In this document: positions 1-6,141 of the stretch, one piece after another
Layout: each line of letters begins with the position of its first letter
Numbering within the stretch: position 1 is the stretch's first letter
From: AC-50 sp035640455
Lineage (GTDB): Bacteria > Actinomycetota > Thermoleophilia > Gaiellales > Gaiellaceae
Reading direction: 5' to 3'
Length of the DNA: 15,637 nt
Assembly: GCA_035640455.1 (NCBI GenBank)
Contig: DASQWB010000080.1
Location: forward strand, 1-15,637
The notes under the pieces: model-generated
What the model saw: the letters and a program-made list of their open reading frames with translations, nothing else
Told to the model about the DNA's origin: nothing
Databases searched by the model: none
Made by a program: the position numbers and the translations under genes

Positions 1-516
1 TACTTCCGCACCTTCCGCGGGCGCGCGCTCGCCGCTGCGAACCTGCTCACCGACGAGGAGTCGGCGATCAAGGAGCTCGTGGCCGAGAAGCAGCTCGCGC
101 GGCACTTCTCGTTCCTCCCGTTCACGGCCGAGACGGGCGAGATCTACAGCGCGCTCGACGTCGTCACCTTCCCGAACCAGGGCGTCGGCCTCGGCCGGCC
201 CGTGCTCGAAGCGGCCACGTACGGAAAGCCCGTCGTCGCCTCGGGCTCGAACGACGGCGCGGGCGTCCTCCTGCCGAACCGCACCGGGCTCCTGCTCGAC
301 GACGCGAGCCCGCACGGGATCGCCGCCGGGCTCCGGCTCTTGATCGGCGACGCCGACCTGCGCCGCCGCCTCGGCGAGGCCGCCGCCGAGCACGCGCGCC
401 GCCGGTTCGACCCGGCCGCGAACGCGCGCGCCGTCGAGGACGTGTACGACGCGCTGCTCGGCGTCGAGCGCACCGCTGAAGCCCCCGTGTGCGCCGCCAC
501 CGCTGCCGTGGCCTAG
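1..516 (+). CDS. Glycosyltransferase family 4 (GT-B), C-terminal part; 5' end outside the window
   Basis: The reading frame is open from base 1, so the gene enters from the left and only its last 171 codons are present. The visible part is the nucleotide-sugar-binding Rossmann half of a GT-B enzyme. It includes a segment ending in the typical strand before the donor site (FLPF), then a donor-site stretch around GLGRPVLEA followed by YGKPVVAS, and a C-terminal helical tail with RRLGEAAAEHARRRF. In classical GT4 enzymes this site reads E-x7-E. Here the second Glu is present (in LEA) but Val lies where the first would be. The donor sugar and acceptor cannot be told. The stop codon (TAG) is immediately followed by the GTG of the signal-peptidase-like gene with no spacer, suggesting co-transcription. 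The family call is strong and the specificity unknown. Confidence 0.88.
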   Translation, partial: YFRTFRGRALAAANLLTDEESAIKELVAEKQLARHFSFLPFTAETGEIYSALDVVTFPNQGVGLGRPVLEAATYGKPVVASGSNDGAGVLLPNRTGLLLDDASPHGIAAGLRLLIGDADLRRRLGEAAAEHARRRFDPAANARAVEDVYDALLGVERTAEAPVCAATAAVA

Positions 517-1026
517 GTGCGGTTCACCGTCGCCGCAGCCCTCGCAGCGACTCTCATCGGAGGATGCGGCGGCACGAGGTCGTTCCGCATCCCGTCGTCG
601 GCGATGGAGCCGACGATCCACTGCGGCAAGCCGAAGCCGGGTTGCCTCGGCGCCGCGGACGACCACGTCCTCGTCCGGCACGCGCGGCGCGTGCTCCGCG
701 GCGACATCGTCGTGTTCGAGGCTCCTCCGGAGGCGGTGAGGAGATGCGGTTTCGGTGGCAAGTACATCAAGCGGGTCGTCGGGCTTCCGGGCGAGACGTG
801 GTCGGAGCGCGACGGCTTTGTCTACATCGACGGCAAGCGGCTGAGCGAGCCGTACATCCGCCCAGATCGGCGGGACCACCTATCGCGGCTGCCGGTCCGG
901 GTCCCGCGCGGTCACTACTTCGTGCTGGGCGACAACCGGGCCGCCTCGTGCGATTCGAGGGTTTGGGGACCGCTGCCCGCGAAGGACCTCGTCGGGAAGG
1001 TCGTGAAGATCGAGAGGGGGAGCTGA
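517..1026 (+). CDS. Signal peptidase I-like protein (S26 fold) with lipobox and Ala at the nucleophile position
   Basis: A 169-aa protein with conserved boxes of type I signal peptidases, which cut signal peptides on the outer face of the membrane using a Ser/Lys dyad. Box B reads PSSAMEPT (residues 26-33), box D YIKRVVGLPGE (83-93) with the presumed general-base Lys85, and box E GDNRAASCDSR (138-148). In E. coli LepB the nucleophile is the Ser directly before Met (PSGSMMPT); here that residue is Ala29, with Ser28 beside it. The N-terminus is not a usual SPase membrane anchor. It is a short hydrophobic stretch ending in LIGGC (Cys17), which looks like a lipobox. Cys36, Cys43, Cys77 and Cys145 could form disulfides. 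The GTG start abuts the upstream stop and has no clear Shine-Dalgarno sequence. It could be an inactive paralogue or one using Ser28. The fold call is firm; activity is open. Confidence 0.87.
   Translation: MRFTVAAALAATLIGGCGGTRSFRIPSSAMEPTIHCGKPKPGCLGAADDHVLVRHARRVLRGDIVVFEAPPEAVRRCGFGGKYIKRVVGLPGETWSERDGFVYIDGKRLSEPYIRPDRRDHLSRLPVRVPRGHYFVLGDNRAASCDSRVWGPLPAKDLVGKVVKIERGS
1012..1022 (+). promoter_or_regulatory. Ribosome binding site supporting a CTG start at 1023
   Basis: The purine-rich run GAGAGGGGGAG ends directly before a CTG codon that overlaps the previous gene's TGA as CTGA. The GAGAGG part sits five bases upstream of the CTG, a normal Shine-Dalgarno distance. There is no ATG or GTG near this point in the downstream frame, and the homology-like N-terminus (RILLLTPSEL) begins two codons later. 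This favours an unusual CTG start. Confidence 0.5.
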
Positions 1027-2189
1027 CGCGCATCCTGCTCCTGACGCCCTCCGAGCTGACGCGCGACCCACGGGCGCGGCGGGCGGCGCTCGCGGCCCGG
1101 GCGCGCGGGCTCTCGCCGGTGGGCCTGTCCGGGCAGATCTCTGGCGCCGACCCGATCGAGCTCGACGGCATGCCGGTGGCGCGCCTGCCTCGCGAGCGCG
1201 TCGCGCCGGGGCTGCGCGCGGCCGGGCTCGGCGGGATGAAGCGCGAGAGCCCGCTCGTCCGCGAGGCGCGCGGCCTCTACCGGCTCCTGCGGCTCGCGCG
1301 GATGACGGTCGGGCTCTACCGGACGGGCCGCATCCTCGGCCGCTTCGACGTCGTCCACGCGAACGACCTCGACACCCTGCCGGCCGCGTGGCTCCTCGCG
1401 CGCGCCTCGGGCGCACGGCTCGTCTACGACGCGCACGAGCTCTACACGGAGCAGGAGCCGGACCCGCCGCGGCTGCACCGGGCGGTCGCGTCCGCGCTCG
1501 AGCGCATGCTGGCCCGCCGCGCCGACGCCGTCCTCACGGTGAGCGAGCCGATCGCGAACGAGCTCCGGCGCCGCCTCCGCCTGCGCGAGACGCCGGCCGC
1601 GGTGCTGAACGCGCCCGAGCGGGACGAGACGGAGCCGCCGCCGCGGCCGGACGGGCCGCTGCGCGCGATCTACCAGGGCGCGATGGGACCGGGCCGCCCG
1701 CTCGAGGACCTGCTCGTGGCGGCGGAGCACGCGCCCGAGGTGCGGTTCACGCTGCGCGTGGCGGGCGCCGACCCGGCCGCCCTGCGCGAGGCGGCCGCCC
1801 ACCTGCCGAACGTCGAGGTGGTCGAGCCCGTGCCGCCGGACCGGCTCGTCGATGCGCTTCGCGGCCACGACGTCGGCCTCGTCATCAACCGGCCGGTGAC
1901 GCGGAACGACGAGCTGGTCTTCCCGAACAAGCTCTTCGAGTACCTCATGGCCGGCCTCGCGGTGGCCGTCCCCCGCCTGCCGGGGATGACGCCGCTCGTC
2001 GAGGGCGAGGCCGTGGGGATCACGTACGAGCCGGGCAGGCCTGAGGAGCTCGGCCGCGAGCTGGCAGCCCTGACGCGCGACCCTGAGCGCGTCGCCCGCC
2101 TGCGAGAGACCGCGAGGCGCCGGGCGCTCGAGCGCTACAACGCCGAATCGCAGCGGGACGCGCTGGCGAAGATCTGGCGCGTCAGCTGA
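1023..2189 (+). CDS. Glycosyltransferase, GT-B fold, family 4-like
   Basis: A 388-aa protein if started at CTG 1023, a full-length GT-B enzyme. The N-terminal Rossmann half starts with RILLLTPSEL and contains FDVVHANDLDTLPAA (residues 108-122) and LVYDAHELYTEQE (133-145), a pattern common in family-4 enzymes with a DAHE motif. The C-terminal donor-binding half runs from about 212 (GPLRAIYQGAMGPGRPLEDL) to the end. It has GLVINRP (285-291) and PNKLFEYLMAGLAVAVP (301-317), the counterpart of the E-x7-E donor site in the K-x2-EY-x-AAG variant. No membrane segment is seen, so it probably acts at the cytosolic face of the membrane. It overlaps the signal-peptidase-like gene by 4 bp (CTGA), consistent with translational coupling. 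It ends tail-to-tail with the sulfotransferase, overlapping it by 8 bp. Sugar specificity is unknown. Confidence 0.88.
   Translation: MTRILLLTPSELTRDPRARRAALAARARGLSPVGLSGQISGADPIELDGMPVARLPRERVAPGLRAAGLGGMKRESPLVREARGLYRLLRLARMTVGLYRTGRILGRFDVVHANDLDTLPAAWLLARASGARLVYDAHELYTEQEPDPPRLHRAVASALERMLARRADAVLTVSEPIANELRRRLRLRETPAAVLNAPERDETEPPPRPDGPLRAIYQGAMGPGRPLEDLLVAAEHAPEVRFTLRVAGADPAALREAAAHLPNVEVVEPVPPDRLVDALRGHDVGLVINRPVTRNDELVFPNKLFEYLMAGLAVAVPRLPGMTPLVEGEAVGITYEPGRPEELGRELAALTRDPERVARLRETARRRALERYNAESQRDALAKIWRVS
2182..2189. other. Palindrome TCAGCTGA carrying the stop codons of two convergent genes
   Basis: The 8-bp perfect palindrome supplies TGA to the + strand glycosyltransferase (2187-2189) and TGA to the - strand sulfotransferase (2184-2182). 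The two coding regions therefore overlap by exactly this octamer and no untranscribed gap separates the converging units. Confidence 0.9.
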
Positions 2190-3108
2190 GTTGGCCGCTC
2201 GCCGTCCGCGGGCGGTGCCGCGGCCGCACCGTCTCGGCGGCCCAGGCGGCCGCGACCGCAACCGAGGGTCGCCGGCGATCGAGCTCGTACCCGAGCGAGC
2301 GGGCGACCGCTCCGCAAATTGCGGCGAGGGCGAGGCGCTCTCGCGGGTGGACAGCCGCGCGTCGGTCGACGGCGTCGCCGCGCCGGATCGCGCCCTCGTA
2401 GGTCCCGCTCTCCGCCGCGGCGAAGCTCGAGTTCTCCTTCATGTCGTAACCGGCGAGCCCGAGCATGGCGTCCTCCTCGACCGGCACCCCCACGAACTCG
2501 GCGACCCCTCCGATCGTCGCGCGAGGCGCGCCGGTGACGTCCTCGTAGCGGACGAGCCGGTGCCGCGCCGGGTCTTCGCGGGCAGTCCGCAGCCCGAGCG
2601 AGGCCGACGCGAGCCACAAGCGGCCCCACCTGACCGCGCGGCGGACGTCCGGCGCCTGACGAGCGTACGTCGACGAGTAGGCCGCGACGGGATCGCGGAT
2701 CATGTGGACGAGCCGGTAGTCGCCGAACCACGCGAACAGCCGGTCGAGCCGGAACTCGTTCAGCACCGACTTCTCGCCGAGGCGCGGCTTGCCGAGCCGC
2801 TTGCGGTAGGCCTCGAGCGGTAGGAGGAAGAGCGAGCGGGCGCTGACCGGCCAGTCCTTCGACCGCGCGACGACCTTGCGCTCGTCGAGGCCCCACTCGC
2901 GAACCCGCGGCCATTCGAGGATCTCGGCGAGCCGGCCCTCGAACTCGGCGCGGTCGCGGGGCTCGCTCGCGGCTCCCTTACCGAAGAAGAGGAACTCGCT
3001 CGGCGGCACGGCGAGCGCGCTGCTCGAGCCGAGGATGCGCGCCATCAGCGTCGTGCCGCTGCGATTGATCCCGCCGACGAACACCGGCGGCCCTGCCTCC
3101 CTGGCCAC
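2182..3108 (-). CDS. Sulfotransferase family protein (PAPS-dependent)
   Basis: A 308-aa protein that should transfer sulfate from PAPS to an acceptor, here most likely a glycan. The 5'-phosphosulfate-binding loop is GINRSGTTLM (residues 13-22) and the 3'-phosphate-binding motif is HMIRDPVAAYSS (135-146), with Arg138 and Ser145 in the usual places. RYEDV (187-191) matches a motif common in bacterial sulfotransferases. No signal peptide or membrane helix is visible, so it is expected in the cytosol where PAPS is made. The GTG at 3108 is chosen because it lies 9 residues before the binding loop and 11 nt after the upstream deacetylase stop; the ribosome binding site is weak. Pairing with the deacetylase suggests one substrate, possibly sulfation of a freed amino group. 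The family is clear and the acceptor is inferred. PAPS synthesis genes are not in the window. Confidence 0.87.
   Translation of the reverse strand: MAREAGPPVFVGGINRSGTTLMARILGSSSALAVPPSEFLFFGKGAASEPRDRAEFEGRLAEILEWPRVREWGLDERKVVARSKDWPVSARSLFLLPLEAYRKRLGKPRLGEKSVLNEFRLDRLFAWFGDYRLVHMIRDPVAAYSSTYARQAPDVRRAVRWGRLWLASASLGLRTAREDPARHRLVRYEDVTGAPRATIGGVAEFVGVPVEEDAMLGLAGYDMKENSSFAAAESGTYEGAIRRGDAVDRRAAVHPRERLALAAICGAVARSLGYELDRRRPSVAVAAAWAAETVRPRHRPRTASGQLS
2210..2234 (+). terminator. GC-rich hairpin just past the glycosyltransferase stop
   Basis: CGGTGC (2213-2218) pairs with GCACCG (2226-2231) across a 7-nt loop. The stem can be lengthened outward by one G-C pair and two G-T pairs. It begins 21 nt after the + strand stop. 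There is no following T-run, so it is at best a tract-less terminator or an mRNA 3'-end stabiliser. It lies within the 3' coding part of the opposing sulfotransferase, where GC-rich coding sequence can produce such stems by chance. Confidence 0.25.
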
Positions 3109-3119
3109 GGGCGCGAAGC

Positions 3120-3887
3120 CTAGCGGCGGAGCCTGCGGGCTGCCTTGCGGCCGAGCCGGGCCACCTTCGCGAGTGCCGACGAATCCCAATGGCACGGATG
3201 GACGAGCACGATCGTCCGCTTCCCCGGCTCGAGGCGAAGGTCGGCCGGGTGCGCCCGGCGACCGTCCATGAACGTCGAGTCCGAGAAGTACGCGTCCCGC
3301 GGCACGTGGTACGCCTCGTACTCGAGCCCGAAGTCCGCCGGGTCGAGCTTCTGCGGCACCTCGGTCGCGGGAAAGCCCGGCACTGGCTCGTCCCACCCGT
3401 CGAAGACGTAATTGTTGTGGAACCCGAGCCGGTGGCACCACGGCGAGCCGTGCGCCGCCGCGCCCACGATCTCGATCCCGCCGCCTCGGAGCCGGGCGAG
3501 CTGGTCGCGGAGGTAGTCCGCCGCGTCCACGCCCTCGAGCCGCTGCAGCGTCACGAGGTCGTTGTGGAAGCCGACCTCGTGGCCGAGCTCCTGGAAGCGG
3601 CGCAATCGTGGGAGCAGCGCCGGCTCGCGCCAGTACGGCGCCGTGTGCAGCACGAAGTACGTCGCCCGGAGGCCCCGCGCGTGCTCGAGCCGCGCGAGCT
3701 CGAGCGGGCTGTCGAGCCGCGAGTCGGCGTCGTGCCGCAACGCCAGGTCTCCTACGCCGCGAGCGAACTCGCGCATCGGCACGACCTCGCGATCGCCGAG
3801 CCGGTCGAGGAAGCGCTCGTACTCGGCGTACGTGAACCGCCGCTCCGTCCACGGGAAGAGCAGGCGGCTCGCGAGCGGCTCCTTCAC
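3120..3887 (-). CDS. Polysaccharide deacetylase-like (NodB-type fold, divergent)
   Basis: A 255-aa protein resembling carbohydrate esterase family 4 and related deacetylases, which remove N-acetyl groups using a metal held by Asp and His. Visible elements are LRHDADS (residues 50-56, the metal-binding Asp motif), LGHEVGFHND (101-110, the H-x4-H-like motif with His103 and His108), AHGSPWCH (145-152) and LVHPCHW (228-234, the C-terminal His motif). It has no signal peptide, unlike peptidoglycan deacetylases, so it probably works on a cytosolic precursor or lipid-linked glycan. The GTG at 3887 is chosen because the open frame further upstream runs antisense through a convincing gene. The C-terminus is basic (RRLRR). 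It is first in a two-gene unit with the sulfotransferase. Substrate is unknown and the family call is fairly sure. Confidence 0.83.
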   Translation of the reverse strand: MKEPLASRLLFPWTERRFTYAEYERFLDRLGDREVVPMREFARGVGDLALRHDADSRLDSPLELARLEHARGLRATYFVLHTAPYWREPALLPRLRRFQELGHEVGFHNDLVTLQRLEGVDAADYLRDQLARLRGGGIEIVGAAAHGSPWCHRLGFHNNYVFDGWDEPVPGFPATEVPQKLDPADFGLEYEAYHVPRDAYFSDSTFMDGRRAHPADLRLEPGKRTIVLVHPCHWDSSALAKVARLGRKAARRLRR

Positions 3888-3944
3888 GGCAGGCGGATCT
3901 TGACCCGTAGGCTTCGCGCTTCGTCGATTCGAAGGAGGCACACG
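3888..3944. promoter_or_regulatory. 57-bp divergent intergenic region
   Basis: This is the only place where two units diverge, so it should hold promoters for the deacetylase/sulfotransferase pair (-) and the small protein plus amidotransferase unit (+). No convincing -35/-10 pair is visible for either direction. A TTGACC at 3900-3905 has no good -10 at the right distance. The role is inferred from gene layout. Confidence 0.4.
3931..3938 (+). promoter_or_regulatory. Strong Shine-Dalgarno site GAAGGAGG
   Basis: This is a near-perfect anti-16S match six bases before ATG 3945, the clearest ribosome binding site in the window. It fixes the start of the small protein. The first GAAG can pair with CTTC at 3919-3922 in a 5-bp hairpin (CTTCG/CGAAG, 6-nt loop), which might tune access. 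Confidence 0.75.
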
Positions 3945-4238
3945 ATGGCGATCGGAGCCCTGTTCGAGCTCCCCGGCGTTACCCAAGAGCAGTACGACGA
4001 GATCACGAACCGGCTGACCGACGGCCGCGGCCTGCGGGCGACCTCCGACTGGCCGGTCGAGGGAATCCTCTTGCACGTCGCGGGGCCGACCGAGAACGGA
4101 TGGCGTGTGCTGGACGTCTGGGAGTCCGAGGAGGCGTTCCAGCGCTTCGGCGAGCACCTCGGGCCGATCGCGAGCGAGGCGGGATTGACGAGCCTCGAGC
4201 CGCAGATCTTCCCGGTGCACAACCTCGTGACGGGTTAG
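3945..4238 (+). CDS. Small ferredoxin-like (ABM/Dabb-type) protein of unknown function
   Basis: A 97-aa soluble protein with an ATG start and an excellent ribosome binding site. Its pattern of short strands and helices looks like one dimeric alpha-beta barrel unit, as in antibiotic-biosynthesis-monooxygenase or Dabb proteins. There is an opening strand (AIGALFELPGV), a helix beginning TQEQYDEITNRL, a second strand (GILLHVAG), a strand and helix (GWRVLDVWESEEAFQRF, residues 50-66), and a closing strand (PQIFPVHNLV). The WESEEAF segment is typical of this fold. No cofactor residues can be assigned, and members range from heme-degrading enzymes to stress proteins. It has no obvious part in glycan synthesis. 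It stands 43 bp upstream of the amidotransferase and may share its transcript. The gene call is strong and the fold assignment moderate. Confidence 0.82.
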   Translation: MAIGALFELPGVTQEQYDEITNRLTDGRGLRATSDWPVEGILLHVAGPTENGWRVLDVWESEEAFQRFGEHLGPIASEAGLTSLEPQIFPVHNLVTG

Positions 4239-4281
4239 CCCTTCACGATTCCCGAACCCGCGGCTGCGATCATGAGCGGCC

Positions 4282-6141
4282 GTGTGCGGGATCTGCGGAG
4301 TCGTCGCGCTCGGTCGGCCGCCCGAGGCCGAGACGGTCGCGCGGATGGCGGCCGAGCTCGACCACCGGGGCCCCGACGGCGACGGCTCGTACGCGGCGGA
4401 GGGGGTCGCGCTCGGGTTCCGCCGGCTCGCGATCATCGACCTGAGCGAGGCCGGGAACCAGCCGTTCGCGAGCGAGGACGGCGCGCTCCGGCTCGTCCAC
4501 AACGGCGAGGTCTACAACTACCGGGAGCTGCGTCGCGAGCTCGAGGCCCTCGGCCACCGCTTCCGCAGCGTGACCGACACCGAGGTCATCCTCGCCGCCT
4601 ACCGCGAGTGGGGCGAGCGCTGCGTCGAGCGCTTCAACGGCATGTGGGCCTTCGCGCTCTGGGACGAGCCGCGGCGCCGCCTCTTCTGCTCGCGCGACCG
4701 CTTCGGCGTCAAGCCGTTCTACTACCGCACGGGCGGCGGCCGGTTCGTCTTCGGGAGCGAGCCGCGCGCCTTCCGCGCCGACCCGGAGACGCGGCTCGAG
4801 CCGAACCCGCGCGCCGTCCGCGACTACCTCGACCAGGCCTACCTCGACCACACCGACGAGACGTTCTTCGCCGGGCTCCGCAAGCTGCCGCCGGCGCACT
4901 CGCTCGTCGTCGACGAGCACGGCCTGCGCCTCTCGCGCTACTGGACGCTCGAGGAGCACGAGCCGCCGGCAGGCGACGCCGCCGACGCGCTCCGCGAGCT
5001 CTTCCTCGACTCGATCCGTCTGCGCCTGCGAAGCGACGTCCCCGCCGGGACCGCGCTCTCCGGCGGGCTCGACTCCTCGGCGATCGCCGTCGTCGTCGAC
5101 CGGCTGCTCCACACCGAGAAGGAGAACGCCGTCGCGGTCGGCCCGCGGCAGCGAACCTTCACCGCCTACTTCGAGGTGCCAGGCTTCGACGAACGCCCTT
5201 ACGCACGCGCGGTCGTCGAGCGGACGGCCGCCGAGCCGCGCTGGATCACCTTCGGGCCGGAGGAGCTCGCGGGCGACCTGCCGGCGATTGTCGAGGCGCA
5301 GGGCGAGCCGTTCGGGTCGACCTCGATCTGCGCCGGCTGGTACGTGATGCGCGAGGCGCGGCGGGCGGGCGTGACGGTGATGCTCGACGGCCAGGGCGGC
5401 GACGAGGTGCTCGCCGGCTACCGCGCGCACCTCGGGTTCCGACTCGCCGACCTGCTCGCGGCCGGGCGGCTGCGCGAGCTCGGCGAGGAGCTGCGGAGCT
5501 TCCACGGCGTGCACAGCGCCTCGGCGCTCGTGACGGCGCTGTCACGGCCGTTCGCGCCGGAGGCGCTGACGCGGCTGGTTCGATCGCGGGCGCGCGGCGC
5601 CGGCGCGCTCGTCCACCCGGACCTCCGCGCGGTCGCTCCCGCGCCGGCGCCGAACGGCTCGCCGTTCCCCGACCGGCTGCGGCGCCACCAGCAGCTGATC
5701 CTCACGCGGCGCGGACTGCCGGAGCTCCTCCGCTACGAGGACCGCAACTCGATGGCGCACTCGATCGAGGCCCGTGTGCCGTTCCTCGACTACCGGCTCG
5801 TCGAGCTCTGCTTCTCGCTTCCGGGCGGCGAGCTCATCGGCGGCGGGCGGACGAAGGACGTGCTCCGCCGTGCCCTCGGCGACCTCCTCCCGCCGATCGT
5901 GCGCGAGCGCCGCGACAAGCTCGGCTTCGTGACGCCGGAGCGGCACTGGCTACGCGGCTCGCTCGGCGAGCTCACGGGCGACGTCTTCTCGTCACGCTCG
6001 TTCGCCGAGCGCGGGTTCGTGGACGCGGCCGCGGCGCGACGCCGGCTCGAGCGGCACCGGCGCGGCGAGGTCGAGGCCGGCATGGAGCTCTGGCGCGCGC
6101 TCAACGTCGAGCTCTGGGCCCGCGCCTGCCTGGACGCGTGA
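4282..6141 (+). CDS. asnB: Asparagine synthase (glutamine-hydrolysing) family amidotransferase
   Basis: A 619-aa protein of the AsnB family. The N-terminal class-II glutaminase domain (residues 1 to about 210) begins MCGICGV, so Cys2 becomes the catalytic N-terminal residue. It has RRLAIIDLS (47-55), HNGEVYNY (73-80) and TDTEV (98-102). The synthetase domain has the ATP pyrophosphatase loop SGGLDSS (260-266), LDGQGGDEVLAGY and SIEARVPFLDYRLVE. GTG 4282 is the start because Cys must follow Met; an out-of-frame ATG at 4272 is a decoy. In polysaccharide loci these enzymes often amidate sugar acids or a peptide-like decoration rather than make free asparagine. Its 4-bp overlap with the next glycosyltransferase supports a glycan role. 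Housekeeping asparagine synthesis remains possible. The symbol is by family only. Confidence 0.9.
   Translation: MCGICGVVALGRPPEAETVARMAAELDHRGPDGDGSYAAEGVALGFRRLAIIDLSEAGNQPFASEDGALRLVHNGEVYNYRELRRELEALGHRFRSVTDTEVILAAYREWGERCVERFNGMWAFALWDEPRRRLFCSRDRFGVKPFYYRTGGGRFVFGSEPRAFRADPETRLEPNPRAVRDYLDQAYLDHTDETFFAGLRKLPPAHSLVVDEHGLRLSRYWTLEEHEPPAGDAADALRELFLDSIRLRLRSDVPAGTALSGGLDSSAIAVVVDRLLHTEKENAVAVGPRQRTFTAYFEVPGFDERPYARAVVERTAAEPRWITFGPEELAGDLPAIVEAQGEPFGSTSICAGWYVMREARRAGVTVMLDGQGGDEVLAGYRAHLGFRLADLLAAGRLRELGEELRSFHGVHSASALVTALSRPFAPEALTRLVRSRARGAGALVHPDLRAVAPAPAPNGSPFPDRLRRHQQLILTRRGLPELLRYEDRNSMAHSIEARVPFLDYRLVELCFSLPGGELIGGGRTKDVLRRALGDLLPPIVRERRDKLGFVTPERHWLRGSLGELTGDVFSSRSFAERGFVDAAAARRRLERHRRGEVEAGMELWRALNVELWARACLDA

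Noticed and set aside
915..2261. Long minus-strand open frame antisense to the signal-peptidase-like and GT genes
   Set aside because: The product is a motif-free, Arg-rich low-complexity sequence typical of antisense frames in high-GC genes.
2182..3852. Open frame that would fuse a long N-terminus to the sulfotransferase
   Set aside because: The part above about 3108 is the shifted frame of the deacetylase gene, Arg/Ala/Pro-rich and without motifs. It is a GC-rich shadow and not a fusion.
3900..3929. TTGACC (3900-3905) with TCGATT (3924-3929) as a sigma-70-type promoter for the + strand
   Set aside because: The -10 match is poor, and the predicted start of transcription would fall inside the Shine-Dalgarno sequence at 3931-3938.
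4231..4260. Inverted repeat CGGGTT/AACCCG after the ABM-like gene as a terminator
   Set aside because: Only 6 bp of stem with an 18-nt loop and no T-run; it is weak and could occur by chance.
3120..4502. Long minus-strand open frame extending the deacetylase N-terminus to 4502
   Set aside because: The extension runs antisense through the ABM-like gene, which has a strong ribosome binding site, and into the amidotransferase. The added residues show no domain; GTG 3887 just before the conserved part is a better start.
4272..6137. Out-of-frame ATG at 4272 opening a long + strand frame through the amidotransferase
   Set aside because: Its product is Arg/Pro/Ala-rich without motifs until it reaches the real GT4 at 6138. 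The overlapping frame from GTG 4282 begins MCGICG, with the Cys2 this family needs.
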